From NCBI RefSeq assembly GCF_032854445.1, contig NW_027018526.1, forward strand, positions 1 to 18,161: 18,161 bases of DNA, given 5' to 3'. The DNA is from Liolophura sinensis (Eukaryota; Mollusca; Polyplacophora; Chitonida; Chitonidae). The translations under genes and the position numbers were made by a program. Positions 1 through 8,640 of this stretch are shown one piece after another; the stretch's first letter is position 1; each line of letters opens with the position of its first letter. Below the pieces are notes generated by a model. That model was not told the origin of the DNA, made no database searches, and worked only from the letters and a program-made list of their open reading frames with translations.

Positions 1-330
1 AAAGGTTTTTGAGGTCATGTTCTCAGTTTTTCTTGTTTATGATCATGATCAGTCTACCTTCGTGGTCTTTGTGCTTAGGTCTACCCATGATTTACTATGG
101 CTAGGTTCACCTTCTTGCCTACTTTCTTGGTGTTTATGACCTAGGGCTAAATGCCATGTGTCTACGATTTACTTCCGAAGAGCTCAGCCACAGGTTCCTT
201 TTGTTAGCTGTTTACCCACATGAACTACTTCTGAAGTGTTTACTCTCATGATCTGCTTTTGATGAGTTTAACCTTAGATTCTACTTTTTACGTGTTCACC
301 ATAGTGATCTGAAGTGTTTAGGGATTTGCC
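1..330. repeat. Degenerate 28-bp minisatellite
   Basis: Units beginning GTTTAC, GTCTAC or GTTCAC recur at about 52, 79, 105, 132, 160, 194, 210, 238, 266, 294 and 315. The clearest run (210, 238, 266, 294) has an exact 28-bp period. Unit bodies share an ATGATCT / CTTCTGA-like core but differ at many positions, so the array is old. It may continue left of the window. No open frame runs through it, so it is noncoding tandem repeat. Confidence 0.6.
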
Positions 331-966
331 TTTGTTTGCTTAATTGTATGGTCAATAGTTAAAGTGGTACAAAGTCCCAAAAAAATAGTGTTTCTGGAAT
401 TTCCAGCATCAAACGATGTCGTCAATATTTCACTGGATATGCTGCTGCTTGGATAATGAAACCAGATATTTCAGAAGCTTTTAATATGCTTGTAGTGTAA
501 AGTCTCGTCCTTCAGACTTTCAGACTAACGATAATCGCCAGATACTTTGTTGTGCAAAAATAAAGGAACATAGCCCGACAGAAAAAATGTACATGACACC
601 AGTGAATCAAAACTAGCGGACTTCTCGAGCACCAGAACAATGAATTTGATCATTTAACTGACCAGTTATCGACATATTTCATGAGAAAACGTATCAGTGA
701 ACCTTAGTTTATAAGGTGTGATCTGTCTTAGATTACCTTACTACCGTCTCTATGCCAACCGTAAACACAGGCCTGCTTTGGCAGATGTTGCTTATGTGAA
801 GACTTCTTTATTTTATTGGCAAGTTAGAAGAGGTCGTTAACACTGAACCGTATTCCCTCCAAGCCCGATCTCCCAGAAAGCGGTGACTTTTAACGCACAG
901 CTACTATTATAGTATATTTTGTCTAGTGACACTTTACAACCTATATTCTCTCTTCTTATTGGTGAT
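331..966. other. Upstream region of the lectin gene; no gene seen
   Basis: I see no coding exon or repeat here. A TATA-like stretch (TTATAGTATATTTT, 907-920) lies about 50 bp before the start codon of the downstream gene. A pyrimidine-rich TTTTGTCTAG ending at 925 could instead be the acceptor of a 5' UTR exon. Sequence alone does not decide between a promoter and a UTR splice site. Confidence 0.4.
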
Positions 967-1285
967 ATGATTTTGTGTCTTTCACGATGGGTTTGTATTA
1001 TGATGTGGCTGATTCTTTATGTTCCTTTGGATATGATCTTGGCCAACCTGTATGCCCGTAGAGTCGGGTCATTTACGGGGTTTTGGGGACAAGGATCCAT
1101 TCTCTGTGCGGAATCTGGAATAGCCTCAGCTATGATGTGCCAGCTTCTCTGCCTACAAAATCCAGAATGCATGTCATACTTCTACAACAAAGAGGAAAAG
1201 CGATGTCAGATTCACAGCTTACTGTTTTTGTATACAATTGACGCCCAACTAAAACCAGGCTCGGAGTACTATGTCGTGTTTTACA
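967..1285 (+). CDS. Lectin gene exon 1: signal peptide and PAN-like module
   Basis: Encodes residues 1-106 plus the first base of codon 107. The donor is A|GTAAGT at 1286. The ATG has a purine at -3. The hydrophobic start (residues 9-26, rich in L, I, M and W) is a signal peptide or, less likely, a type II membrane anchor. The segment after it shows C.......... C...C.....C spacing with NPEC and SYFYN, typical of invertebrate PAN_1/apple modules, and a final strand reading YYVVFY. Confidence 0.83.
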
Positions 1286-2030
1286 GTAAGTGATTCAGTC
1301 ATTTATTTTAAATGTTATATAATTTATGTTTTAACTCTACGTTGTGAAAGTACATGTATTTCATTCTGTAAACCTTAATAACTTAATGTTATACCTATTC
1401 AGGTATGGTGATTACTATTATTATAATATACTATATTACAGACTATCACAGATAACCCGAAATTAAAATTATCATATTCGTGTGTGAATGACTATATTAC
1501 CATCTAGACACAAGTTTAAGGATAAGAGAGTACCTTGTCAAACTTTCAACAACACTAACTATTGCCACGAAATGTAAAAAAATAAAAAAATTATTTTATA
1601 TTGAAGAACCGAGTGTGTGGTTATATGATGTGAGGTGTGTGGCCGATATTGAAATTTTCATTACAACCGAATATTAAAGACTTACAGCATAGAAAGTAAG
1701 GAGTAGCGACGACAGTGTGATAGTTGGCGAATGGTCACACGTAATCGGTGAAATGCGGCCTTTGTCAATTAACCTGAGTATAGAAAAAGCAGAAAAAGTG
1801 GTGTTACCTTTAATTAACTAACCCTCACTGGTCTAGAATGACTCAAAATGTTGTCATCACTTATAAAAACAATATCATGAAAACAATGCAAATGAAGCTA
1901 TATGTAAAGTTGCAAGATGCTTCCATTGGTTCCTATTGTAAGCTGACGTTCTAGTGTAATCGGAAGTACTTTTTATCTGCCTCCATAACAGACGGAATCT
2001 TGCCTCTACACACACACAAACACACACACC

Positions 2031-2105
<75 letters not shown>

Positions 2106-3170
2106 ATAAGCAACGTTTAAGCAATGTTTGCTTTTTTTTTTTCCTAAATAGACCATCGTGCAACTGGCTCGGAGTACTTCTGTAACCGTGCCCATGTACT
2201 GTGCTATAGTTTCCATCTTGAGAACAAGGAAACATGGCCGTCAGCTAGGACCAGCTGTGTGAACAAAGGCGCAGATCTTATTGTCCTGGACACGTATCTG
2301 AAAGCCCAGCATATCGCACTAACGATCAACTCCACGTCATGTGAGTAGATACCAAACTAGTAGAGCTGGGCTTTGGGATGAATTACGTGTCTTCATATGT
2401 TTGTGAAAGGCAAATTCAAGTATATAGACCTGTTTTTAGAAAATGCATGTATTAGCAAAACTGTCCAGTAAAAGCAATAAGATTCAAGCGTATTAGAATG
2501 TATATATATGCAGAATAAGTGTGAGGAAGGGCACACTGAACACATCTTAAAGAATACGTGAGACGTGTTACACTAATATAAATGATAGACCTATCTCATG
2601 TTATCATATATAGGCCTATCACTCCGATACAAATGACCCTACAATGGAACCATTTGAGCAAGACAGCCAGACATTTGGGCCTTATTATCGCAGCTCTGGT
2701 GTTCTACAACTTGTTCCCTCTGAACACAACGACAACATCACTCCGTAGACGGTATTCCTCGACAGATATACCTGTTGGAAGGAAGCATTTTTGATGATGG
2801 TTTTGATGATGATCTTCGCGACCGATGATGAAACAAGCCAACTGGGGAAGAGTCGAAACCGATATGTATGACAAAGTGTAAGTCTTTTGCTGCCCTTGTG
2901 TAATGAATATCCTTCTGGTTTTTTCCAGTTCCTTCCAAGAAATTTCACGCCGGGCTTTCCGACGTAGCGGTGGAAGGGACTTGGGTGTGGGTAAATGGAG
3001 TTCCTGTGGACCCTGCATTGTGGCAGGATAAACAGCCAGACAACGGCCTCGGGAGTGGGCAAAACTACGGTGTCATATGGAAAGTCAGGAAGTTCCCAAT
3101 GTTTCTGAACGACGATGATATGGTATTACTGCATTACATTTGCGAAATGCCTTACTCATTGCTCATTTAG
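967..3170 (+). CDS. Secreted PAN-like plus C-type lectin domain protein (3 exons, complete)
   Basis: The spliced CDS joins 967-1285, 2152-2340 and 2929-3170: 750 nt, 249 residues plus TAG. The ATG at 967 is the first in its frame after an in-frame TAG at 910-912. Residues 1 to about 26-30 are a hydrophobic signal peptide. Residues about 44-106 have a PAN/apple-like cysteine pattern (C47, C58, C62, C68, C80). Residues 117-242 are a long-form CTLD: C117 and C124 (first disulfide, CYSF), helix with C142 followed by GADL, a GL.D....GTWVW core, QPDN at 205-208, and terminal ICE with C241. QPD in place of EPN usually marks galactose-type ligands. Both inner-disulfide cysteines are missing (Y216 and M234 stand there). 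Both introns are phase 1, as is usual for extracellular modules. It is probably a secreted recognition or immune lectin. Family assignment is firm; ligand and calcium binding are unknown. Confidence 0.85.
1286..2151 (+). other. Lectin gene intron 1 (phase 1)
   Basis: A GTAAGT donor and a long T-rich tract ending in TAAATAG bound this 866-bp intron. Apart from the compound CA/TA/TG microsatellite at 2007-2101, which sits only about 50 bp before the acceptor, I see nothing recognisable in it. Confidence 0.8.
2007..2101. repeat. Compound microsatellite (CA)n(TA)n(TG)n, self-complementary
   Basis: CA dinucleotides with small interruptions (about 2007-2033) run into TA (2034-2066) and then TG (2067-2101). 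TG is the reverse complement of CA and TA is its own complement, so the tract is an inverted repeat that can fold into a hairpin or cruciform. Translated open frames across it consist only of HTHT/IYIY/CVCV runs and are not genes. Confidence 0.95.
2152..2340 (+). CDS. Lectin gene exon 2: N-terminal half of the CTLD
   Basis: Runs from the TAG acceptor at 2149-2151 to the donor T|GTGAGT at 2341. It encodes residues 107-169 plus one base of codon 170. It carries C117, the CYSF strand with C124, a TW..A...C helix with C142, and the conserved GADL turn. The junction codon with exon 1 reads AAC (N107). The exon is too short and interrupted to stand as a long open frame. Confidence 0.88.
2341..2928 (+). 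other. Lectin gene intron 2 (phase 1)
   Basis: This 588-bp intron has a GTGAGT donor and a TTTTTTCCAG acceptor, and splits the CTLD between its helix and core-strand halves. Open frames on either strand inside it have no recognisable features, and several run across the exon 3 boundary out of frame. A TAGGCCTA palindrome sits at 2611-2618. Confidence 0.8.
2929..3170 (+). CDS. Lectin gene exon 3: C-terminal half of the CTLD and stop
   Basis: Starts after TTTTTTCCAG (AG at 2927-2928). Its first two bases complete codon 170 (F). It encodes the GLSD strand (the WIG position is F-H-A-G here), GTWVWVNG, the W..KQPDN ligand loop, LND at 229-231 where most CTLDs have WND, and the HYICE strand with C241. 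A short tail (MPYSLLI) precedes TAG at 3168-3170. The ENC-position cysteine is Y216 and the ND..C-position cysteine is M234. Confidence 0.88.
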
Positions 3171-3253
3171 TTTTATATATCCTCTCGAAAAATGGATGCA
3201 GATTTCACCAGATGTCGTTGAGTGTATGTGATGTAGTCAGCTTTTGTCTTTAC

Positions 3254-3425
3254 ATGACCTTGACGTGTATATTATATAGACAGTCTGTGGGTGGGTACAG
3301 TATCAAATGACGGCCTTGACGTGTATATCATGTAGACAGTCTGTGGGCGGGTGCAATTTCAACTGACGGCCTCGACGTATGTATCATGTAGATAGTCTGT
3401 CGGGTGGTACAATTTCACCTGACGA
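3254..3425. repeat. 56-bp tandem repeat, three copies
   Basis: The landmarks CTTGACGTG or CTCGACGTA at 3259, 3315 and 3371 are spaced exactly 56 bp apart. Each copy also has TAGACAGTCTGTGGG (third copy TAGATAGTCTGTCGG) followed by a GGTACAG / GGTGCAATTTCA segment and TGACGGCC. A partial fourth start (CTGACGAC) follows at 3419. It lies about 85 bp after the lectin stop codon, so it probably falls in the 3' UTR. Confidence 0.88.
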
Positions 3426-4396
3426 CTTATTTGTATATACAAATATACAGTATAGAATTAGAGTGAACTTGATGTTTATATAATGTTTCAGATATTAATT
3501 AATTTTCAGTATACATTGTATGTATTACAGTCAAAACCCATTGTCTTTAAATCATGCCAATCTGTCAGGCTATACATGCCATTCGCCGTAAATATTAACT
3601 CATTTTAAACACATTATTGTGTTGTACCATGACTTGCCAAACAGCCAGCTGAACTCATCGATTTTAATCAAGTATCATATTCAATATACCCTAATATAAA
3701 TCTTCTCAGCTGAAAATCTTTAGCGGAACCTTCAGTATGATTGTATAGTTCGATCAATATATAGCCCCAACGGCTCTTTACCAGATTAAGAAAAGCAACT
3801 ATACCGGTTTTTGTGACCAAATAGTACCATAATCTTCCGCTCACGCATAAGTATAAGTTATCGACGATGTATCCATTTGTTTTCTGTTTTGTCCATTTCA
3901 GCCAAGTATTCAAAGATCCATAGCTAGATCCCTTCTCAACTACAGTAGGCTATACCGATATTATTGAGCAGAGAGGCTCAGGAGTACGTATATCTTCTTC
4001 TTGACAATGTTCTGCTCACATTATGATTTTATTGATCACATTCCTTGTTGAAGACTAATCTTCTTCACATCAGTCAGCTGTGGTAACCGTGAGGATATTC
4101 CACCATCATATCCCCTTAAGCCTAATTTCCAGGCACACACCTATGACTACGTTTAGAGACCGGGAAATACTTATCAAGCTGATGGAACGGTGCATACTGA
4201 AATTTGTCACAAACTTTCCTCCAGTTCTATCAGTATTTTTGGCAAAAAAGACTCATGCGGATCATACATGACATTATCTTACAAAGTGTACAACTTGACT
4301 GCAAAACTCCTCTACAACAACTTGTACACGTTTAACAAAAAAAAGAGAGATGACAAAAATAATCTGGACAAGGATACATCTTCCATAATTGTTGTT

Positions 4397-4402
4397 AATA
4401 AA
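4397..4402 (+). promoter_or_regulatory. Candidate poly(A) signal AATAAA
   Basis: Canonical hexamer about 1.2 kb downstream of the lectin stop codon, in an AT-rich stretch. With no transcript data, and since the hexamer is common by chance in AT-rich DNA, this is only a candidate. Confidence 0.25.
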
Positions 4403-4995
4403 CATTATATTATCTGATTCTTATTGGACATTATTCCATCAAACAACTTTCTTCTACAATGGTAAACAAAAAAAAATACCGCATTGCGCAGACGGAATGG
4501 ATCGCCATCTCTTTCGTAGGTCCTTCATACATCCACATTGTACTACTTGCAGATGAAACAGACGTCCGTATTAGGTGTATATAACACCATAACATTACGT
4601 ACGTAAAACCTTTTGCCGCAGATACCACATATTTTCTCCCAGGTCGACTAAGCCAGCTACTAGTATTACATACATGTGGAGTTTAGATTCCGTATGAATG
4701 TATATGAATGTGATGTTTATACTGGGCTTACATATTTCGGATAGGCGAAGTATTATTCAACAGGCGTACGGATTTGGTCTGTTTGGGTTCTCAATGAAAA
4801 AAAAAGGCCTTATTTCAGTAAACGTTGGAATGGCTACAATAGAAACGAATATTTCAGTTGGTGTAATACATTTCAGTGTGGGGCCTGTCACACGCCAACG
4901 TGCTACAAGACATTGTTGGGATATAAATATTGAATCAACCTTGACTCCTGAACATGTCCATTGTTGTCTTGTCTCTCAATAAGTCAGTTCTATCC

Positions 4996-5190
4996 AAAGG
5001 CTAGGCCGTACAATTAACGACTGAAGTCGCATGTTCGAATCCAGCTACATGCATGGTTCTGCTGGGATATGGTCAAGGGATTTGTCAAGTTTCTCTACGC
5101 TCTTTATATCTCGCTGAAAGTGCACCATGCACAGGTTTCCCCTTTCCTCCATCGCGTAATACATATTATATACATTAAGGGACCGCACTG
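4996..5190 (+). mobile_element. tRNA-derived SINE copy (plus strand)
   Basis: A perfect Pol III B box (GTTCGAATC, matching GWTCRANNC) lies at 5034-5042, within ATGTTCGAATCCAGCTACAT. A diverged A-box region with TAGGCCG lies about 35 bp before it. A non-tRNA body follows, with AAAGTGCACC and ACAGGTTTCCCC segments that I associate with mollusc SINE families. The 3' end is uncertain. It is unlikely to be a working tRNA gene, because no acceptor stem can be closed around the head. Confidence 0.6.
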
Positions 5191-5342
5191 TTCTTACTGT
5201 AACATGGGTTCAAATAAACGATTCAATTTGCAACCCCTAATAACAACTTTTACTTCAGTGGGGATTACAATACCAACTCCGAATGAACCGATCAGTAAGG
5301 TTATAGACTATTTTTACCACAGACGAACATAGCTAAAACCAC

Positions 5343-5508
5343 ACGCTCCTCTCAGGTCGTGAGAAGGTCTTTCAGCAACCTGGATGTTGTGGCTTTCCCC
5401 GGGCTCTGCTTGGTTTCCTCCCACCACAATGCTGGCAGCTGTTGTACAAGTGAAATATTCTTGAGAGCGGGGTAAAACATCTATCAAATAAATAAATGAA
5501 TAAAACGA
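5343..5508 (+). mobile_element. 5'-truncated SINE copy (plus strand)
   Basis: This aligns by eye with the reverse complement of 6721-6900. Shared segments include TCAGCAACCTG, TTTCCCCGGG, TTTCCTCCCACCA-like, AAGTGAAATATTCTTGAG and the AATCAAATAAATAAAT-like tail. Here the tail is ATCAAATAAATAAATGA. The tRNA head is missing, which points to 5' truncation or loss. Open frames across it on the minus strand are repeat sequence, not genes. Confidence 0.8.
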
Positions 5509-6720
5509 TATACTGAACACATCTGACTACAGTCGTTGTCCTATTCCATTCTGCTGAGTATATACCAAAGAAAAAGTACATAATTCATTGTGAAAGCCAT
5601 AATAAAAGTTCGCTATCTATTCCGAGTTTAGTAGGAGGGTTGATATACACTTGCAGTCCATGTTATGGCCTGTATACATTGAATATACATGTTGTACACG
5701 TAGATGTGCCTCGCTGTCACGCCTGAAAACAGACCAAGTATTTAATAACTCGCATGTTGACAAATGCTTTACTGTATCCTAACGGGAAACCATGACAACA
5801 TTCAATATTGTCTGTTATATGCTTTGTTACGACCCCTTTAAACTAGACAGCTTGCCCCACGATGGTGAATTGTTGACACAGACAAAACAGTTGAAGCATG
5901 CATACAAAAGCTTACTGAAAACAGGCTATTATCAGCAGTCTCAGGTTTCATACCGGAATTCACAAGCAATGAAAGGGCAGTAACTTTGTACTGAGAGTTG
6001 GCCCTCAGCAGAAATAAGTGGCCCTCAGCAGACATGGCCCTCAGCAGAAATATATGGAAGAGTATTATGACACTGTGTATGAAGTAGGTCTATAAATACA
6101 CCAAAGATGTTGTAACAAAGAATTTGTCCCAAGACAACTAACAGATATGGAGAAGATCCAGAAGTGACGCGGTTCCTGAATTATAAGGATCCATTTTAAA
6201 GTTATTAAGGAAATACCGTGTATAATAGGACAATGGTAGCAAAGAGTTCATTATCTTGGAAATGAAATGGGGTGGAGCGGGGCAGGGGCGTAGAAAATGG
6301 GGAGTGGTTGGGGTGAAGGTATATAATGGCATTGAAGATATTGGTACCTCACATATAACATATAATGAAAAGGAATTAATTATCACTGGAGTCCATTCTT
6401 GGTAAACAAGGAATTAAGGATCACGGAAATGCATTGGTACGTAATTTACTTGTGAACAAAGAATAATATGATCACATCTTGTGGTGGAAACTTTCAACAA
6501 CAGCAAAATAAACTACTAGACTATAGACTATAGTCAATATAAACTACTCTACTTGATATTACTAATGACCAGGGAGATGTGGTATAAAGGAGATAAAATG
6601 GTCATTTCCATTATGCTGTTCATTAGCAGGGCGTTTTCAAAGGGGACACCACGATATGGGGGGTAAATGTTTACGGTTTTGCACAGGTGGCTAATCAAGG
6701 AGGTGCATCTTTGGTAGCTT
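5509..6720. other. Intergenic; no gene seen
   Basis: I see no supportable coding exon on either strand. Open frames of 60-80 codons here have no motif or splice context. A short GGCCCTCAGCAG repeat lies at 6000-6056, and an imperfect 17-bp palindrome of GACTATA units at 6519-6535. Confidence 0.45.
6000..6056. repeat. Short GGCCCTCAGCAG repeat, three copies
   Basis: GGCCCTCAGCAG recurs exactly at 6000, 6020 and 6036, followed by GAAATA, GACAT and GAAATA. Spacing is 20 then 16 bp, so it is an irregular microduplication. Confidence 0.85.
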
Positions 6721-6905
6721 TTATTTGATTGGTGTTTTACGCCGTACTCAAGAATATTTCACTTAAGCAACGGTGGTAAGTATTATGGTGAGAGGAACCC
6801 GGGGAAACCCAACACAATTTGCAGGTTGCTGACAGACCTCCCCACGTATGACCGGAGAGAAGCCAGCATGAGCTGGATCTTTGGTAACTAACAAGGAATA
6901 AGCCG
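6721..6905 (-). mobile_element. SINE copy (minus strand), tail plus most of body
   Basis: Reading the minus strand from 6890 down: a degenerate B-box region (AGATCCAGCTCATGC), TCTCCGGTCATACGTGGG, GAGGTCTGTCAGCAACCTGC, TTTCCCCGGG, AAGTGAAATATTCTTGAG and TACGGCGTAAAACACCAATC, ending AAATAA at 6721. It belongs to the same family as 5343-5508 but retains more of its 5' part. The A-box end above 6900 cannot be drawn clearly. Confidence 0.82.
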
Positions 6906-8138
6906 CTGAACCAAACTTGTCATAAAATGTGTGTTGTATGATGCCAGCGGATGGTATGTTTAACCTCCAAGTTAAACATGAACTTCGCCGCTCATGAGGC
7001 CAAATTAGAAGTAGACAACCACACCCCATCAATAATATATGACATTTAACTGACTCTCTCAATCCATGTGAACAACGTTGTGTATAGATTATTGGCGAAC
7101 ACAAAAATCAGCAAATCCAAAAGGCATGTATTGGTGGAAACCTTATGAAATCTTAATGCAGAATAGGTCTATGTGATTCTTCCTCAACCACACGTCGTAT
7201 ATATTGATTTATTCGCTTTTCCACATGGTAGTGAAGTTATCTACTACGTGCAGTTCTAGTTTCCCGCTTGGATACATAATGTCGGCAGACGACAGCATAC
7301 AAGCAAATGGTCCACAGATTTCAAAGTAAAAGCCGAGATAGCAAGAGAAAAAAAAGTTTTCGAACCAAAACATGTCTCCCAACTACCAGCATTTGAATAC
7401 CTTGAATATAATACTGAGCATGTCACATGATGTAAAAAACCAGTAACCCATCATTCACGTTGATACAGGGAATTAATATTACACCAAGGGATGTTCCTAC
7501 ATAAAATAGAAATAAACAATAACCAAAATACCTTCAAAGGAATATGTGCTTCATATTTAGACACATAATTCAAATGAGCATTAAAACTACTTTCTAAGTT
7601 GATAAGTATTAAAAAAGTATTTAAGGTTCAAAATTCGGTTGAGATCGGCCGACTATTTCTGGAGATCGCCGTGGACAAGGTTAATCCTTGTTGAATATGG
7701 TCGAATGATGAATAAAACTTCTTATGTACAAGCACACACAAAAAAGAAATACAGGTACAATATTACACATTTGATTTTCATAAGTGTTTATTTTGTCATA
7801 TAAAGTAACGTTTTGTCATATAAAGTAACGCAAGTGGCAAACGGCCCAAAAAGGTGTATTTAAATGAACAACAAAATAACACATATACATATAGGCATAT
7901 AAATTACCCACTAAAAGATATGTTTTGATCTTTTATAAACAGGCCTTATTATACATTGGACTTCACCAACTGCCATACAACAACCCTAATTTAGCCATTT
8001 AGGAGGAAATGAATTCGATATGTTTATGTAATCATAGCTAAAAATAACTGTCTTGGCCTGGCGATATGTATCTGTGGCACGATGGCAAGGGAAATAACAA
8101 GAGGGAATTGTTTACTGTACACTGGTCAAGAGCAAGCA
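6906..8138. other. AT-rich intergenic or LRRC46-downstream sequence; no gene seen
   Basis: I see no exon on either strand and no domain. A perfect 20-bp direct duplication lies at 7790-7829. A TTTATT at 7786-7791 is AATAAA on the minus strand, but it lies 2.3 kb past the LRRC46 stop, so its use is doubtful. Confidence 0.45.
7790..7829. repeat. Perfect 20-bp tandem duplication
   Basis: TTTTGTCATATAAAGTAACG occurs twice back to back at 7790-7809 and 7810-7829 with no mismatch. This suggests a recent slippage or duplication event. Confidence 0.95.
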
Positions 8139-8640
8139 ACTTTCGTCTGTGGTCCCATACCCGTAAGTCCTTAATCCATTATACTCCATTTTGGACCTGA
8201 AGGTCTACATACAGTACAATTCTGCATGAAATAACATCAAACATAAATAGTTCCAAATATACATACAAATGCAGGAATACATTTGTCATATTTAACAGTC
8301 ATCGAAATACCTAAATACAATGATAAATGATTTAAATGAAAACAAAGATAACATGTTCACATAAAAATATTATACCTGGGATTATAAAGATAGATGTACT
8401 TTCGTCTATGGCCCTACATCCCCACGTTCTTAATCCACTATACTGCATTTGGGACCTGAAGGTCTACATACAGTACAATTCCGCATGAAATAACATTCAA
8501 CATAAACACTTCTCAATATACATACAAAAGCATGAATACACCTGTCATATTTAACGGTCATAGCAATACCTATAAAATACAATGATAAAAGGAATTAAAT
8601 GATAACAAAGATAACATATGCACATAAAATGGCATACACA
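8139..8640. repeat. 259-bp tandem duplication, two diverged copies
   Basis: Copy 1 (8139-8397) and copy 2 (8398 to about 8640) both open with ACTTTCGTCT. They share GGACCTGAAGGTCTACATAC, AGTACAATTC.GCATGAAAT, TGTCATATTTAAC.GTCAT and AACAAAGATAACAT in the same order and spacing. They differ by scattered substitutions and small indels. No coding frame runs through either copy. It may be part of an unrecognised dispersed element or simple local duplication. Confidence 0.88.

Larger units (their letters stand above)
3171..4690. other. Downstream of lectin gene: 3' UTR or intergenic, no gene seen
   Basis: Apart from the 56-bp tandem repeat at 3254-3425, I recognise no domain or repeat. Open frames on both strands here are short and lack conserved motifs. 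An AATAAA at 4397-4402 is the first canonical poly(A) signal I noticed on this strand, which would give a 3' UTR of about 1.2 kb. A non-canonical signal nearer the stop is possible. Confidence 0.4.

Noticed and set aside
1-330. CRISPR-like array because of about 28-bp periodicity
   Set aside because: There are no conserved repeats separated by unique spacers; the whole unit is degenerate and the context is a eukaryotic genome.
1875-2235. Overlapping open frames on both strands with HTHT, IYIY and CVCV runs
   Set aside because: They are translations of the CA/TA/TG microsatellite and run across intron 1 and exon 2 of the lectin gene in the wrong frame or strand.
2685-3062. Three minus-strand open frames of 66-125 codons
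   Set aside because: They lie antisense to lectin exon 3 and its intron, show no domain, and the plus-strand frame gives a clear CTLD.
3668-3913. Minus-strand open frame of 81 codons
   Set aside because: No signal peptide, domain, repeat relation or plausible splice partners; consistent with chance.
4698-4982. Plus-strand open frame of 94 codons
   Set aside because: Composition is ordinary noncoding, no motif is recognisable, and no splice sites link it to another exon.
5000-5045. Functional tRNA gene
   Set aside because: A B box is present, but there is no closed acceptor stem or anticodon arm, and the downstream body is SINE-like.
5314-5581. Minus-strand open frames of 68-69 codons
   Set aside because: They are antisense readings of the SINE at 5343-5508.
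6519-6535. Palindrome of GACTATA units
   Set aside because: Short and imperfect at its centre; expected by chance in AT-rich DNA of this length.
6763-7104. Minus-strand open frame of 113 codons
   Set aside because: Its C-terminal half is the SINE at 6721-6905 read through; the remainder has no feature of its own.
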